Shown: positions 17,589-26,003, counted from the stretch's first letter. The stretch is DNA of 33,095 nucleotides from Planctomycetia bacterium (GCA_009937185.1 JAACCY010000163.1:1-33095); one strand, 5' to 3'. Notes: a model not told the origin generated them from the letters alone. Made by a program: numbers and translations.

Positions 17589-18794
17589 ATGCTGGACAGC
17601 ACCGGAATCGAGACAAATGAAGCTGCGGGGAGACTCGAAGCAATATTGGGGCTCTCTGTTCCCGAAACTCATCGTTATATTTACGACGAAGCGAAGCGTA
17701 TCGCTGATGAGATTCTCATTCCTGCAGCGAATCTCCATGACAGGGAAGAATCTTTTCCTGAGGATCAGGTTCGAATCCTTGCTCAAGGTGGCTTCATGGG
17801 AATCCTCGCTCCCAAGGAGTTCGGGGGGCAAGGTCTCGATAATCTGGCTTTGACTCTCGCACTGGAGGAGATAAATCGTGGTTGTGCGTCAACAGGAGTG
17901 ACACTTTCAGTTCACAACTCGTTGTTGTCCAGTCCTCTTCTCCACTTTGGAACAGATGAGCAAAAAGCCAGATTGTTCCCAGGACTTGCTTCCGGAGAAT
18001 CCATGGGGGCATATGCCATCACTGAACCGGATCATGGTTCCGATGCGTTGTCGATTGAAACAACTTGTCGCCGTGAAGGTGATGAATGGATTTTAAACGG
18101 AACGAAAGCCTGGATTACAAATGGTTCTAGGGCAGGCACGATCATCACATTTGCAACGATGGATCCTGCATTGCGATCAAAAGGAATTAATGCATTCGTG
18201 GTAGACCCAACGATGCCAGGTTTCTCTGTCGGGAAAAAAGAACTCAAACTCGGTATTCGAGGATCTGACACTGTTCAATTGGTGTTTGATGAAATGCGTG
18301 TCCCTGCTGAAAATCTATTGGGAGAAGAAGGACAGGGATTCAAGATTGCTATGCACACTCTCGACGGTGGGCGAATTGGCATTGCGACTCAGGCGGTGGG
18401 TATTGCTCAAGCATGCCTAGATGTCGCGGTTGATTTTGCAGAAGGCCACGAGATGTTTGGGCGTAGACTTGCAGACAATCAGTTGGTGTCTCACAAAATC
18501 GCAGATATGGCGACTCGAATCGAGGCTTCCCGATTACTCACCTACAGAGCAGCCCTGTTAAAAGATGCTGGAAAGCCTCACAGTCGACAAGCATCGATGG
18601 CGAAACTGAGTTCTTCAGAGATTGCGAATGATGCTGCGCGGATGGCACTCGAAATTCATGGAGGAGCAGGGATAGGGCGACAGTCCCCCATCGAAAGATT
18701 ATTCCGAGATGCGAAAATCTGCGAAATTTACGAAGGCACTAGCCAAATCCAGAGACTGGTGATCTCTCGCCATGTCCGACCGGACCGGGGGTAA
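17589..18794 (+). CDS. Acyl-CoA dehydrogenase, short-chain type
   Basis: FAD-dependent alpha,beta-dehydrogenation of an acyl-CoA, passing electrons to ETF. The substrate loop AYAITEPDHGSDA, the flavin-site WITNGS, the helix LDGGRIGIATQAVG and the C-terminal EIYEGTSQIQRLVISR are all present; the Glu of YEGT (codon 18732-18734) is the usual catalytic base of short- and medium-chain enzymes. Butyryl-CoA or a branched short chain is a fair guess from the operon (hydroxybutyryl-CoA dehydrogenase, MeaB, thiolase) and the nearby icmF. ATG 17589 follows GGAAG at suitable distance, and the TAA abuts the ATG of meaB, so the genes are co-transcribed. The 401-residue length is slightly above the typical 380. 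Confidence 0.93.
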   Translation: MLDSTGIETNEAAGRLEAILGLSVPETHRYIYDEAKRIADEILIPAANLHDREESFPEDQVRILAQGGFMGILAPKEFGGQGLDNLALTLALEEINRGCASTGVTLSVHNSLLSSPLLHFGTDEQKARLFPGLASGESMGAYAITEPDHGSDALSIETTCRREGDEWILNGTKAWITNGSRAGTIITFATMDPALRSKGINAFVVDPTMPGFSVGKKELKLGIRGSDTVQLVFDEMRVPAENLLGEEGQGFKIAMHTLDGGRIGIATQAVGIAQACLDVAVDFAEGHEMFGRRLADNQLVSHKIADMATRIEASRLLTYRAALLKDAGKPHSRQASMAKLSSSEIANDAARMALEIHGGAGIGRQSPIERLFRDAKICEIYEGTSQIQRLVISRHVRPDRG

Positions 18795-19718
18795 ATGTCC
18801 TCCCGCACAGTAGAAGAACTGGTCTCGGGAATCCTTTGTGGACAGCGCAGGGATTTGGCTCAAGCCATCACTGCGGTGGAACAAGATGAACTTAAAGCAG
18901 ATGCTTTACTTTCAGCTCTGCCTCCCGCACCCGGTGCCTTTCGGCTTGGACTGACAGGTGCGCCGGGAGTTGGTAAGTCGACATTCATCTCTAAAGTGGT
19001 TCCTCTACTGATTGAGTCTGGAGAGAAGGTCGCTGTTTTGGCAGTTGACCCGACCAGTCCGGTGACGGGTGGAGCATTACTGGGTGATCGCGCAAGAATG
19101 TCGAGTGATATGGGAGACGCGGGTTGGTTTCGTAGCTTAGCAAGCCGGGGGTCGACGAGTGGAGTTGCAGGTTGCACCGATCACGCAGCAGAGATACTCG
19201 CGAGGGCCGGCTTCGGAATCATCATCATCGAAACAGTTGGAGTTGGCCAACTTGAGGTTGAGATTGCAACAGAAGCCGATCAATCCTGGTTGTTACTTTC
19301 TCCCGAAGGCGGAGACGCAATACAACTCCTTAAAGGTGGAGTACTTGAAGTTGTACAACGAGTCATTGTGCACAAGAGTGATAGACCCGGTGCTGAAGAG
19401 CTGATGCGTTGGGTTGAAGAGGCTGCTAGAGATCAGGGTGCCGCTGACCCCGTTGCAGTCAGTAGTCAAACAGGCATAGGCCTGAACGAAGTCGTGGATC
19501 TTGTTCTGTCCGCAGCGAAAGCGCAAAGATCCAAACCGGATGAAGGTCGTTCAAAAGAGCGGCTTCGACGGAGACTGTTGCGCAGGGCAGAACAGGAATG
19601 GATTAAGAAAGGCCTAGAGGATTCTGGAGGTGAGTCGCAAATTGATCGGCTCGTTGATCAGGTCTTCGAGGGACAAATTGAGGCGAGAGAAGCTCTCGCC
19701 AAGTTAACTGATCGCTGA
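18795..19718 (+). CDS. meaB: MeaB/ArgK-type GTPase, mutase chaperone
   Basis: A G3E-family GTPase that loads and protects adenosylcobalamin in methylmalonyl-CoA-type mutases. The P-loop is TGAPGVGKST, followed by VDPTSPVTGGALLGDRARM and the switch ETVGVGQLE. The G4 guanine-recognition motif, normally NKxD, reads HKSD here (His codon 19371-19373), while icmF's own G domain keeps NKSD. The C-terminal dimerisation helix is present (RLRRRLLRRAEQEW). It sits between two acyl-CoA dehydrogenases with the start touching the preceding stop. No separate methylmalonyl-CoA mutase lies in the window, and IcmF carries its own G domain, so the client is either elsewhere or unusual. Confidence 0.92.
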   Translation: MSSRTVEELVSGILCGQRRDLAQAITAVEQDELKADALLSALPPAPGAFRLGLTGAPGVGKSTFISKVVPLLIESGEKVAVLAVDPTSPVTGGALLGDRARMSSDMGDAGWFRSLASRGSTSGVAGCTDHAAEILARAGFGIIIIETVGVGQLEVEIATEADQSWLLLSPEGGDAIQLLKGGVLEVVQRVIVHKSDRPGAEELMRWVEEAARDQGAADPVAVSSQTGIGLNEVVDLVLSAAKAQRSKPDEGRSKERLRRRLLRRAEQEWIKKGLEDSGGESQIDRLVDQVFEGQIEAREALAKLTDR

Positions 19719-19780
19719 TTCTGAGCTCCCTAATGGGTGAGCAGCAGGATTTCTCAGATGAGTGAGTGGAAGGAAACACC

Positions 19781-20923
19781 GTGATTCGTTTCGAAGAACA
19801 TCACCAAGAGATTCGGGAGATGATTTCCGACTTCTCCGATGACAAAATCGCTCCTCGTGCTGAGCATTTGGATGAGAGCCAGGGTATTCCTTCTGAAAGC
19901 TTGTCCGAAATCGCAGACCTAGAAATGCTGGGATTAACGATTCCCGAAGAGCATGGCGGGGCTGGATTAGATTTGTTGACGGCTTGCCTCGTCGTAGAAG
20001 AGATTTCTCGAAATTGTGGATCTACAGGCGCCATCGTTGCTACCCATCTCTTTGAAGGCACGTCTGCAATACTCAGATTAGGAGATGATGAAGGAAGAGC
20101 ACGTTGGCTTCCTCAATTGGCTTCGGGTAAAACTCTGGCGACTTTTGCGATGGCAGAGCGAGAAGCTGAATCAGATGCCTCCGCTATTGACGCTTCTGCG
20201 GGTGCGGAAGGTGATGGCTTCGCGATTCATGGTCGCAAGACTTGGATTATGGGAGGGCAAACCGCTGGTTTGACCACCGTCATTGCTCGACGTGGTGAAG
20301 ATAATCTAGAAGACCTTGGAGCTTTTGTGGTCGATCCCACTGTTGAAGGGTGTCGCCGAGAGGCTCATGAAGATCTCTTGGGATTGCGTGGAGCTGGTTT
20401 TTGCGCACTCAATCTTGAAGGTGTGCAACTGCCATCGAACGCTCATCTTTCGGGATGTTCTGGGGGCTGGTCAGACATTCTCAAGGTGGTAGATATGGCC
20501 CGTCTCGGGGCCGCTTCAGTCAGCCTCGGAGTGGCCAGAGGTGCTATTGCTCATGCATTAGAATATTCTTCTCAACGCAAAGCATTTGGTCGGTCGATTG
20601 ATCGCTTCGGAGCGATTCGTGCAATGCACGCTGAGGCTGCGACCGCTGTTGAAGGAGCTCGATTGCTCTTATGGAGAGCTGCGGGTCTTCTCGATGCGGG
20701 TAAGTCAGCGGGCAGGGAAGTGTCCATGGCAAATCTGTCAGCGAAGCAGGCCGCTTACAAGGCTGGCCGCGATGCCGTGCAGATTCTCGGAGGAAATGGT
20801 TATAGTCGCGAGTACCCCGTCGAGAGGTGCTATCGGGATATCCAAGCACTCTCTCCATTTGGTGGTGGTGAAGATTTGCAAAAAATATTGGTAGCTCGTT
20901 CGATGGCAGGAGTTCGATCATGA
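19781..20923 (+). CDS. Divergent acyl-CoA dehydrogenase-family protein lacking the usual catalytic Glu
   Basis: A 380-residue protein with the full acyl-CoA dehydrogenase fold: N-terminal helical domain (IPEEHGGAGLDLL), beta domain (HGRKTWIMGGQ), and C-terminal ARLGAASVSLG, QRKAFGRSI and GGNGYSREYPVERCYRD. The YEGT tetrad is replaced by FGGG (catalytic Glu position is Gly, codon 20861-20863), and the alternative base of isovaleryl/long-chain enzymes is Ala in DMARLG. The TEPxxGSD flavin loop is altered to AEREAESDA. It may therefore use another base or catalyse a different reaction. GTG 19781 is chosen because GGAAGGA lies six bases upstream; a GTG at 19766 lacks one. It overlaps the thiolase start by ATGA. 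Confidence 0.88.
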   Translation: MIRFEEHHQEIREMISDFSDDKIAPRAEHLDESQGIPSESLSEIADLEMLGLTIPEEHGGAGLDLLTACLVVEEISRNCGSTGAIVATHLFEGTSAILRLGDDEGRARWLPQLASGKTLATFAMAEREAESDASAIDASAGAEGDGFAIHGRKTWIMGGQTAGLTTVIARRGEDNLEDLGAFVVDPTVEGCRREAHEDLLGLRGAGFCALNLEGVQLPSNAHLSGCSGGWSDILKVVDMARLGAASVSLGVARGAIAHALEYSSQRKAFGRSIDRFGAIRAMHAEAATAVEGARLLLWRAAGLLDAGKSAGREVSMANLSAKQAAYKAGRDAVQILGGNGYSREYPVERCYRDIQALSPFGGGEDLQKILVARSMAGVRS

Positions 20924-22101
20924 GTCGCGCTGTCATCTGTTCGGCTGTCAGAACCCCCATCGGTAAGTTTCTCGGAGGCTTGTCTGAACTGAGTCCTGCC
21001 GATCTCGGAGTCGCTGCTGTTGTTCCTGCTCTAGAAAGGGCAGGAGTCTCCGCAGATCGCGTTGGAGAATTACGGTTCGGTTGTGGACGTCAGGCGGGGG
21101 GTGGCCCCAATGTCGCTCGCCAAATCGCAGTACGGTCCGGGATCCCGGTGACTTCCACTGCAGTGACTGTGAATATGGCCTGTGGTTCTGGCTTACTCGC
21201 CATCATGGAAGCCAGAGATGCTATCGAGCGCGGCGAATTTGAAGTAGTTATTGCTGGCGGTACAGAAAGCATGTCTCAACTTCCATTTTACATGTTGGGA
21301 GCTCGAAAAGGGTACCGTCTCGGACAGGGTGAACTTGTAGATGGAATGTATCGTGATGGTTTTCAGTGCCCCATGGCCGATCAATTGATGGGAGCTACTG
21401 CAGAAAATCTTGCAGAAGAATTTTCTATCAGCAGGGAAGAGCAGGATTCTTACGCAGTAGAAACGCAGCGAAGATGTCAGCAGGCCCGTGAAGAAAACCT
21501 GTTCGCAGATGAGATTGCGCCAGTAGAGATTCCTGGTCGTAAGGGACCGACTGTGATCTCAGTGGATGAGCATCCTCGAGACAATTCCAATATGGCCTCG
21601 ATGGCCAAACTGAAGCCGGTCTTCAAAAAAGAAGGAACCGTTCATGCGGGGAACTCTTCCGGAATCACAGATGGCGCATGCGCTCTTGTTCTTGCCAATG
21701 AAGAAGTGGCCAAAGCTGAAGGCTGGCCCATTTTGGCTGTGGTGGGAGCATCTGCTCGAGGGGGAGTTGAGCCCCGTAGAATGGGAATGGGACCTGTTCC
21801 TGCTATAGGGGAATTGCTCACACAGACTGGTGCGAGCATCAGTGATTACGACTTGGTCGAGATCAATGAAGCTTTTGCTGCTCAAGTTTTGGCGTGTCTC
21901 AAAGAGGTCGATATCGACAGAGATCGTCTCAATGTCCATGGTGGATCTATTGCGCTAGGGCATCCTATCGGCGCAACGGGAGCCAGGATCGTGACGACAC
22001 TTATTCATGCCGCAAAACGTGGCGGTGGTGGTAAAGGTATGGCTTCGCTTTGTATCAGTGGTGGAATGGGCCTTGCTCTGGATTTAGAAATCAGTTCCTG
22101 A
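20920..22101 (+). CDS. Acetyl-CoA acetyltransferase (thiolase)
   Basis: Cleaves acetoacetyl-CoA (or a related 3-ketoacyl-CoA) with CoA to acetyl-CoA, or runs in reverse. The nucleophilic Cys is in VNMACGSGLLAI, the catalytic His in GSIALGHPIGATGARI and the second Cys in SLCISGGMGLAL; EINEAFAAQ and GTESMSQLPF are further family landmarks. 393 residues is the usual length. The ATG at 20920 overlaps the preceding stop as ATGA, so it is translationally coupled to the divergent acyl-CoA dehydrogenase. It closes the acyl-CoA operon; a second thiolase begins at 32317. Confidence 0.95.
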   Translation: MSRAVICSAVRTPIGKFLGGLSELSPADLGVAAVVPALERAGVSADRVGELRFGCGRQAGGGPNVARQIAVRSGIPVTSTAVTVNMACGSGLLAIMEARDAIERGEFEVVIAGGTESMSQLPFYMLGARKGYRLGQGELVDGMYRDGFQCPMADQLMGATAENLAEEFSISREEQDSYAVETQRRCQQAREENLFADEIAPVEIPGRKGPTVISVDEHPRDNSNMASMAKLKPVFKKEGTVHAGNSSGITDGACALVLANEEVAKAEGWPILAVVGASARGGVEPRRMGMGPVPAIGELLTQTGASISDYDLVEINEAFAAQVLACLKEVDIDRDRLNVHGGSIALGHPIGATGARIVTTLIHAAKRGGGGKGMASLCISGGMGLALDLEISS

Positions 22102-22115
22102 CATGATAGGAACTG
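22092..22115 (+). other. Eight-pair inverted repeat overlapping the thiolase stop
   Basis: CAGTTCCT (22092-22099) pairs with AGGAACTG (22108-22115) around an eight-base loop that contains most of the stop codon. There is no T run, so it is not a clear terminator; it may be a 3' stabilising hairpin or weak terminator between the operon and the small membrane gene. Confidence 0.45.
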
Positions 22116-22149
22116 CATTCATCAGTGAGTGAGGAGGAGAGCGAGAGTC

Positions 22150-22371
22150 ATGTCGATACTACTCAAAGGGCGAATGGTACTGGGAGTGTTCCTGTTATTA
22201 GCAGGACTGACCATCGTGCAGTTCCCAAATATTCTCGAATATGCATTGGCTTCCGTATTAATCGTTTCCGGTGTATCAGCAATTCTTGGATCATTAGGGG
22301 GCAAAGCTCCCCAACAACATCCCAGTGAGTCCGAAACACGCGGCGCAAATTTTCGAAAGCTCGAAGACTAA
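22150..22371 (+). CDS. Small two-helix membrane protein, DUF3096-like
   Basis: A 73-residue protein with two hydrophobic segments (about residues 9-24 and 29-46) and a polar, charged C-terminus. The core FPNILEYALASVLIVSGVSAILG resembles the DUF3096 pattern of a Pro before an amphipathic start and a Gly-ending second helix. Function is unknown. ATG 22150 is preceded by purine-rich GAGGAGGAGAGCGAGA; the frame from GTG 22129 would add an arginine-rich run translated from that site, so the shorter form is preferred. It ends three bases before the convergent rsmG stop. Confidence 0.7.
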   Translation: MSILLKGRMVLGVFLLLAGLTIVQFPNILEYALASVLIVSGVSAILGSLGGKAPQQHPSESETRGANFRKLED

Positions 22372-22374
22372 GTC

Positions 22375-23046
22375 TCAGTTTTTTTGATTATCAATTAGGA
22401 TAAGTCTTCTCACCGCTTCATCTCCTGGAATCTGGTAGGGTTCATCGAGGGCCACAAAGAGTCTTCGCTTCCACATTAAGCCTTTGACTGCAGCGAGTTC
22501 TTCGTTAGCGGCTGGCCCTTTCCATAGCAACATAGGCCCGTAGTAGTTGTGGGTACACCAGTTGAGCAATCTTTCGATAGGGCCCACAGCCCTGGCTGTA
22601 ACGAGGTCAATCTCTTTGCGGTGTTCACGAATCCAATCTTCATAGCGACCCCAAACGCATGTGACCCGATCTGAAATACCGAGTTGCTCAACAACTCCTT
22701 GAAGAAACTCAATCTTTTTTCTTTTTGAGTCTAGAAGTGTCACCTTCAGATGTGGGCATGCTAATGCGATAGATAGTCCAGGCCATCCTGCGCCGGTTCC
22801 TAGGTCCAAAATGTGGTGAAAGATTTGTTCTCCCCCTTCAGCAAGGAGGGGGAGAGCTGCGAGCGAGTCTGCACAATGACGAATCGCCATTTCCTCGGGT
22901 TCGGTGACCCGAGTCAGATTCATCACTTCATTGCGTTCTCGAACGAGCCAAGCGTGAAGTGCTAGGCCTTCTCGAGCAAATCCGGGCGCAAAGGGACCCA
23001 GAGCAGCTATGAATCGACTTTTGAACTCTTCGTATTCGATATCCAT
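22375..23046 (-). CDS. rsmG: 16S rRNA (guanine-527 N7) methyltransferase RsmG
   Basis: S-adenosylmethionine-dependent methylation of G527 in the 530 loop of 16S rRNA; loss of the E. coli enzyme gives low-level streptomycin resistance. The SAM motif is ILDLGTGAGWPGLSIAL, preceded by NEVMNLTRVTEPEEMAIRH-like family sequence, and TLLDSKRKKIEFL and VTARAVGPIERLL are further RsmG signatures. About 223 residues, normal length. ATG 23046 has GGGAG close upstream; a GTG at 23073 would add nine residues and has a weaker site. It is on its own here, not beside mnmG or parA as in many genomes, and divergent from msrBA. Confidence 0.94.
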   Translation of the reverse strand: MDIEYEEFKSRFIAALGPFAPGFAREGLALHAWLVRERNEVMNLTRVTEPEEMAIRHCADSLAALPLLAEGGEQIFHHILDLGTGAGWPGLSIALACPHLKVTLLDSKRKKIEFLQGVVEQLGISDRVTCVWGRYEDWIREHRKEIDLVTARAVGPIERLLNWCTHNYYGPMLLWKGPAANEELAAVKGLMWKRRLFVALDEPYQIPGDEAVRRLILIDNQKN

Positions 23047-23157
23047 CTTCTCCCGCCCATTTTTCTGTGACACTTCAGCTCACTCTTTGGAGGTGCTTCT
23101 TGGGTCTTTTGAACCTTGAGGGTAACATAGCGACGAGAGACGAAAGGAGCACTACCT

Positions 23158-24123
23158 TTGGATGATTCAAAAAAATCAGCCGCTGGATATCCCCTAGATC
23201 GACCTAGCGAAGAAATCATGCGGTTAAGAGTCGATCAATTGACTCCTGAACAACATCATGTGACCCAGAAATCGGGAACGGAAGCACCGTTCTGTGGAGG
23301 GTTTCTCGGAGAAAAAGAAGAGGGCACATATGCGTGTGTCGTCTGTGAACTGCCTCTTTTTCGTTCTGAGCACAAATTCGAATCTGGGACGGGATGGCCC
23401 TCCTTCTTTGATACCTATGATCCTGAACACGTTCAGGAAAAATCTGATGCCACACATGGAATGGTTCGTACCGAGATTTGCTGCGCCCGTGGTGATGCAC
23501 ATTTGGGCCACTTGTTTCCCGATGGACCCGCTCCTACAGGAGTGCGTCATTGCCTGAACTCGGCCTCCCTCACTTTTTTTCCTGCGGGAGTTGAGATTCC
23601 TATTGAAGTCAACTTCGCTGACAAGAGTCCTGAATCAGCCCCGGTGGAGAACGGTCGGGCCTATTTTGGCGGAGGCTGATTCTGGGGAGTCGAGGACCGC
23701 TTTGCGGCGATCGATGGCGTGGTCGACGTCATCTCGGGATACATGGGAGGCCATCAGGATAATCCGACTTATGAAGAAGTTTGTTCAGGAGTGACAGGGC
23801 ATGCTGAGGCTGTAGAAGTTCATTACGATTCTTCTCGTGTGAGTTACTCCCGATTGGTCAGTCTTTTCTTCGCTATGCATAATCCGACGACTCCGGATCG
23901 GCAGGGGGGTAACCAAGGCACGCAGTATCGTTCAGTCGCGTTTTGTGATTCCCCTGAAGAGGTTCAGGAAGTGAAACAGAAAATTTTAGCACTTGAGAAT
24001 GAACGTGCATTTGGGGGGAAACCTATTGTGACCCAGATCATCGATAGTGGTCCTACCTTCTGGCGTGCTGAAGAATATCATCAAGACTACTACCAGAAGC
24101 ATAGAGGTTTCTGCTCTCGCTAA
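23158..24123 (+). CDS. msrBA: MsrB-MsrA fusion, putative selenoprotein with in-frame UGA at the MsrA catalytic site
   Basis: Methionine sulfoxide reductase repairing both R- and S-sulfoxides. The MsrB domain (residues about 20-150) has zinc pair CVVC (60/63), [10 protein letters not shown] and catalytic Cys132 in RHCLNSASL. The frame then reads FGGG-UGA-FWGVE: the UGA (23677-23679, codon 174) falls exactly on the catalytic Cys of the invariant MsrA GCFWG motif, and the same frame continues through a complete MsrA domain ([42 protein letters not shown]) to a resolving-type Cys319 and TAA. Read as selenocysteine the product is 321 residues. The TTG start at 23158 has AGGAG eight bases upstream. 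The second zinc pair is degraded (CARG in place of CxxC). Alternative: a Cys-to-stop mutation (TGC or TGT to TGA), less likely given the intact downstream frame. Confidence 0.88.
23677..23679 (+). other. In-frame UGA, putative selenocysteine codon
   Basis: TGA between GGAGGC and TTCTGGGGAGTCGAG in the msrBA frame. All residues on both sides match the MsrA active-site motif, with only the nucleophile replaced. Neither selA, selB, selC nor selD is in the window. Confidence 0.82.
23690..23714 (+). promoter_or_regulatory. Candidate bacterial SECIS stem-loop after the UGA
   Basis: CCGC (23697-23700) and GCGG (23704-23707) form a short stem with a TTT loop about 21 bases after the UGA, with TCGA (23690-23693) and TCGA (23711-23714) able to pair below a 3x3 internal loop. 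The distance fits bacterial SECIS elements in general, but these are poorly conserved and I could not fold the RNA. Confidence 0.4.
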
Positions 24124-24131
24124 TTCTGGAG

Positions 24132-25913
24132 TCAAACTGTTTCAGAATGAACGATGCCATCCTTATCGACTTTTCCTGCACCAACTGCACCGGTCAGTGC
24201 TAGCCAGCCTTCTATTAACATCCAGACCTGTACTAGCATTCCAAATCCGAGAATGATGACTTGGTGCCATGGAATCGCTGCTTCATTGAGAAGGTCTTTC
24301 ATTTGCGATACAGCAGCCCAGCCTACGATAAGGCTCAGAAATACTAGAGGAATCAGAGTCGGGAGTACGGGTTTTCCTCTACGAGCTTGCCATGTTGATA
24401 AAACAACGAGAGTCAAACTAGCGAGCAACTGATTGATCACTCCAAAGATAGGCCAGAGAACAAGGCCCCCTGTTCCTCCTTTACCTGCCAATAAAGCGAG
24501 AGCTGCAGCAGACAGGACAGCGAAGGCTGTCGCGATCTGACGATTTTGTAGACTCCTTATTCCCAGTGAATGACCAATCTCTTCAACAACATAACGTTGA
24601 ATGCGAGTGGCACTATCCATCGTCGTTGCTGCGAAAGAAATGATGACGACAGTGACGACACTGGCTAGAAATTCTATCGAAAAGAAAGGAATAACCTGTT
24701 GAATAAATGTGGCTCCACCATAAATAAATCCGGATAGCCGATCGAGAAGTGAATTTGATCCGACCCAGTTGGACGAATATTTCGCGGTCCATGCTGCGGT
24801 GTCTACAAACCCTGCGCTGGAGATGCAGCATAGTATAACGACTACAGCCAAGCCACCTTCAAGAATCATCGCTCCATAGCCGATGCTTCTCACATGGCTT
24901 TCCGATTCAAGTTGTTTAGAAGTTGTTCCGCTGGCAACCATGCAATGAAATCCGCTAATCGCACCGCAAGCGATGGTGATAAATAGAAATGGAAAGAGAA
25001 AAGGAGCATCTGTAGGGGGGTTTTGGTTGATGGCTGGAGCGACGATTTCCAATTGGGAGCTCCCATTGAAAGCCGCGACGAGAATACCTGCAAATAATCC
25101 GCCCATGGCAAGAAAAAGCTGATGGGAGTTGATGGCATCTCTGGGTTGAAGAAGTCTTTGAACTGGAAGAGTACTGGCAATCCAAGCATATCCAAATAAG
25201 GCGAAGAGCCAAAACATGCGTGCGTTTTCTTTCAGCACACTGCCGGTCGCGGAATCTCCCCAATCAAATGCCAACAAGGATCGAACAGGGTCTAGAGAAC
25301 CTAATCCAATACAACTGTACATGACTACTAATGCGAGTCCGCCCCACAATGCCATCGATCCACCACGCAACAGTTTCCAGCCGATGAAGAGAGCGATGGG
25401 TATCTCTATCCAGACCGCCAGGATACTTTCTGGTCGATCAACGAAAAGGCTAGCGATGACGAAAGCAAAGACGGCAAGAACAACCCAAAGAGCGAGCATG
25501 ATAAAGATAAGAAACAAGATTCGGACTCGAGGAGATAGAATTTCAGCGCAAAGATCACCGATGCTTCGACCTTGATTTCTCGCTGAAAGAACGAGAGATC
25601 CTAGATCATGAACAGCGCCAATAAATATGGATCCGAAAATGACCCAAGCTAGAGCAGGTAGCCAACCCCAAGTAACAGCAACAGCGGGACCCACGATGGG
25701 GCCAGCGCCGGCAATGGTGACATAGTGATGTCCAAAGAGAATCGAACGCTTGGTCGGGACGTAATCGATACCGTTTTGTAGTGCTTGACTCGGCAGTTGG
25801 TTGTCAGGAAATGAACCGACTCCAAATACGTGAGTTGTGATCCATGAGCCGTAGTAGCGGTATCCCAACCATAAAGCAGTCGCTGATAACAATGCCAGGA
25901 TAAAAACATTCAT
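24132..25913 (-). CDS. cstA: Carbon starvation protein A family transporter
   Basis: A polytopic membrane protein (593 residues) of the CstA family, which imports peptides or pyruvate on carbon limitation. Family landmarks are GIDYVPTKRSILFGHHYVTIAGAGPIVGPA, VTWGWLPALAWVIFGSIFIGAVHD, FPFLFITIACGAISGFHCMVASGTTSKQL (each seen in pieces) and ATTMDSATRIQRY. About 14-16 hydrophobic segments are visible. ATG 25913 starts directly before the first helix with GAGG upstream; the longer frame to 25973 adds a polar, non-conserved leader. It ends eight bases from the convergent msrBA stop. No YbdD-like partner gene is adjacent. Confidence 0.93.
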   Translation of the reverse strand: MNVFILALLSATALWLGYRYYGSWITTHVFGVGSFPDNQLPSQALQNGIDYVPTKRSILFGHHYVTIAGAGPIVGPAVAVTWGWLPALAWVIFGSIFIGAVHDLGSLVLSARNQGRSIGDLCAEILSPRVRILFLIFIMLALWVVLAVFAFVIASLFVDRPESILAVWIEIPIALFIGWKLLRGGSMALWGGLALVVMYSCIGLGSLDPVRSLLAFDWGDSATGSVLKENARMFWLFALFGYAWIASTLPVQRLLQPRDAINSHQLFLAMGGLFAGILVAAFNGSSQLEIVAPAINQNPPTDAPFLFPFLFITIACGAISGFHCMVASGTTSKQLESESHVRSIGYGAMILEGGLAVVVILCCISSAGFVDTAAWTAKYSSNWVGSNSLLDRLSGFIYGGATFIQQVIPFFSIEFLASVVTVVIISFAATTMDSATRIQRYVVEEIGHSLGIRSLQNRQIATAFAVLSAAALALLAGKGGTGGLVLWPIFGVINQLLASLTLVVLSTWQARRGKPVLPTLIPLVFLSLIVGWAAVSQMKDLLNEAAIPWHQVIILGFGMLVQVWMLIEGWLALTGAVGAGKVDKDGIVHSETV

Positions 25914-26003
25914 TGATACCGCCTCTTCTGTTTGGATCTCAAGGATTCTAGTGCCTTGACCCTGATAGTCCACCTCCCATGATGTTGCAAGACAGGGGGA
26001 CGA

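Noticed and set aside
23719-24123. Separate msrA gene starting at GTG 23719
   Set aside because: It would lack the catalytic GCFWG motif and the first strand of the MsrA domain, and has no ribosome site; the continuous frame through the UGA explains the domain better.
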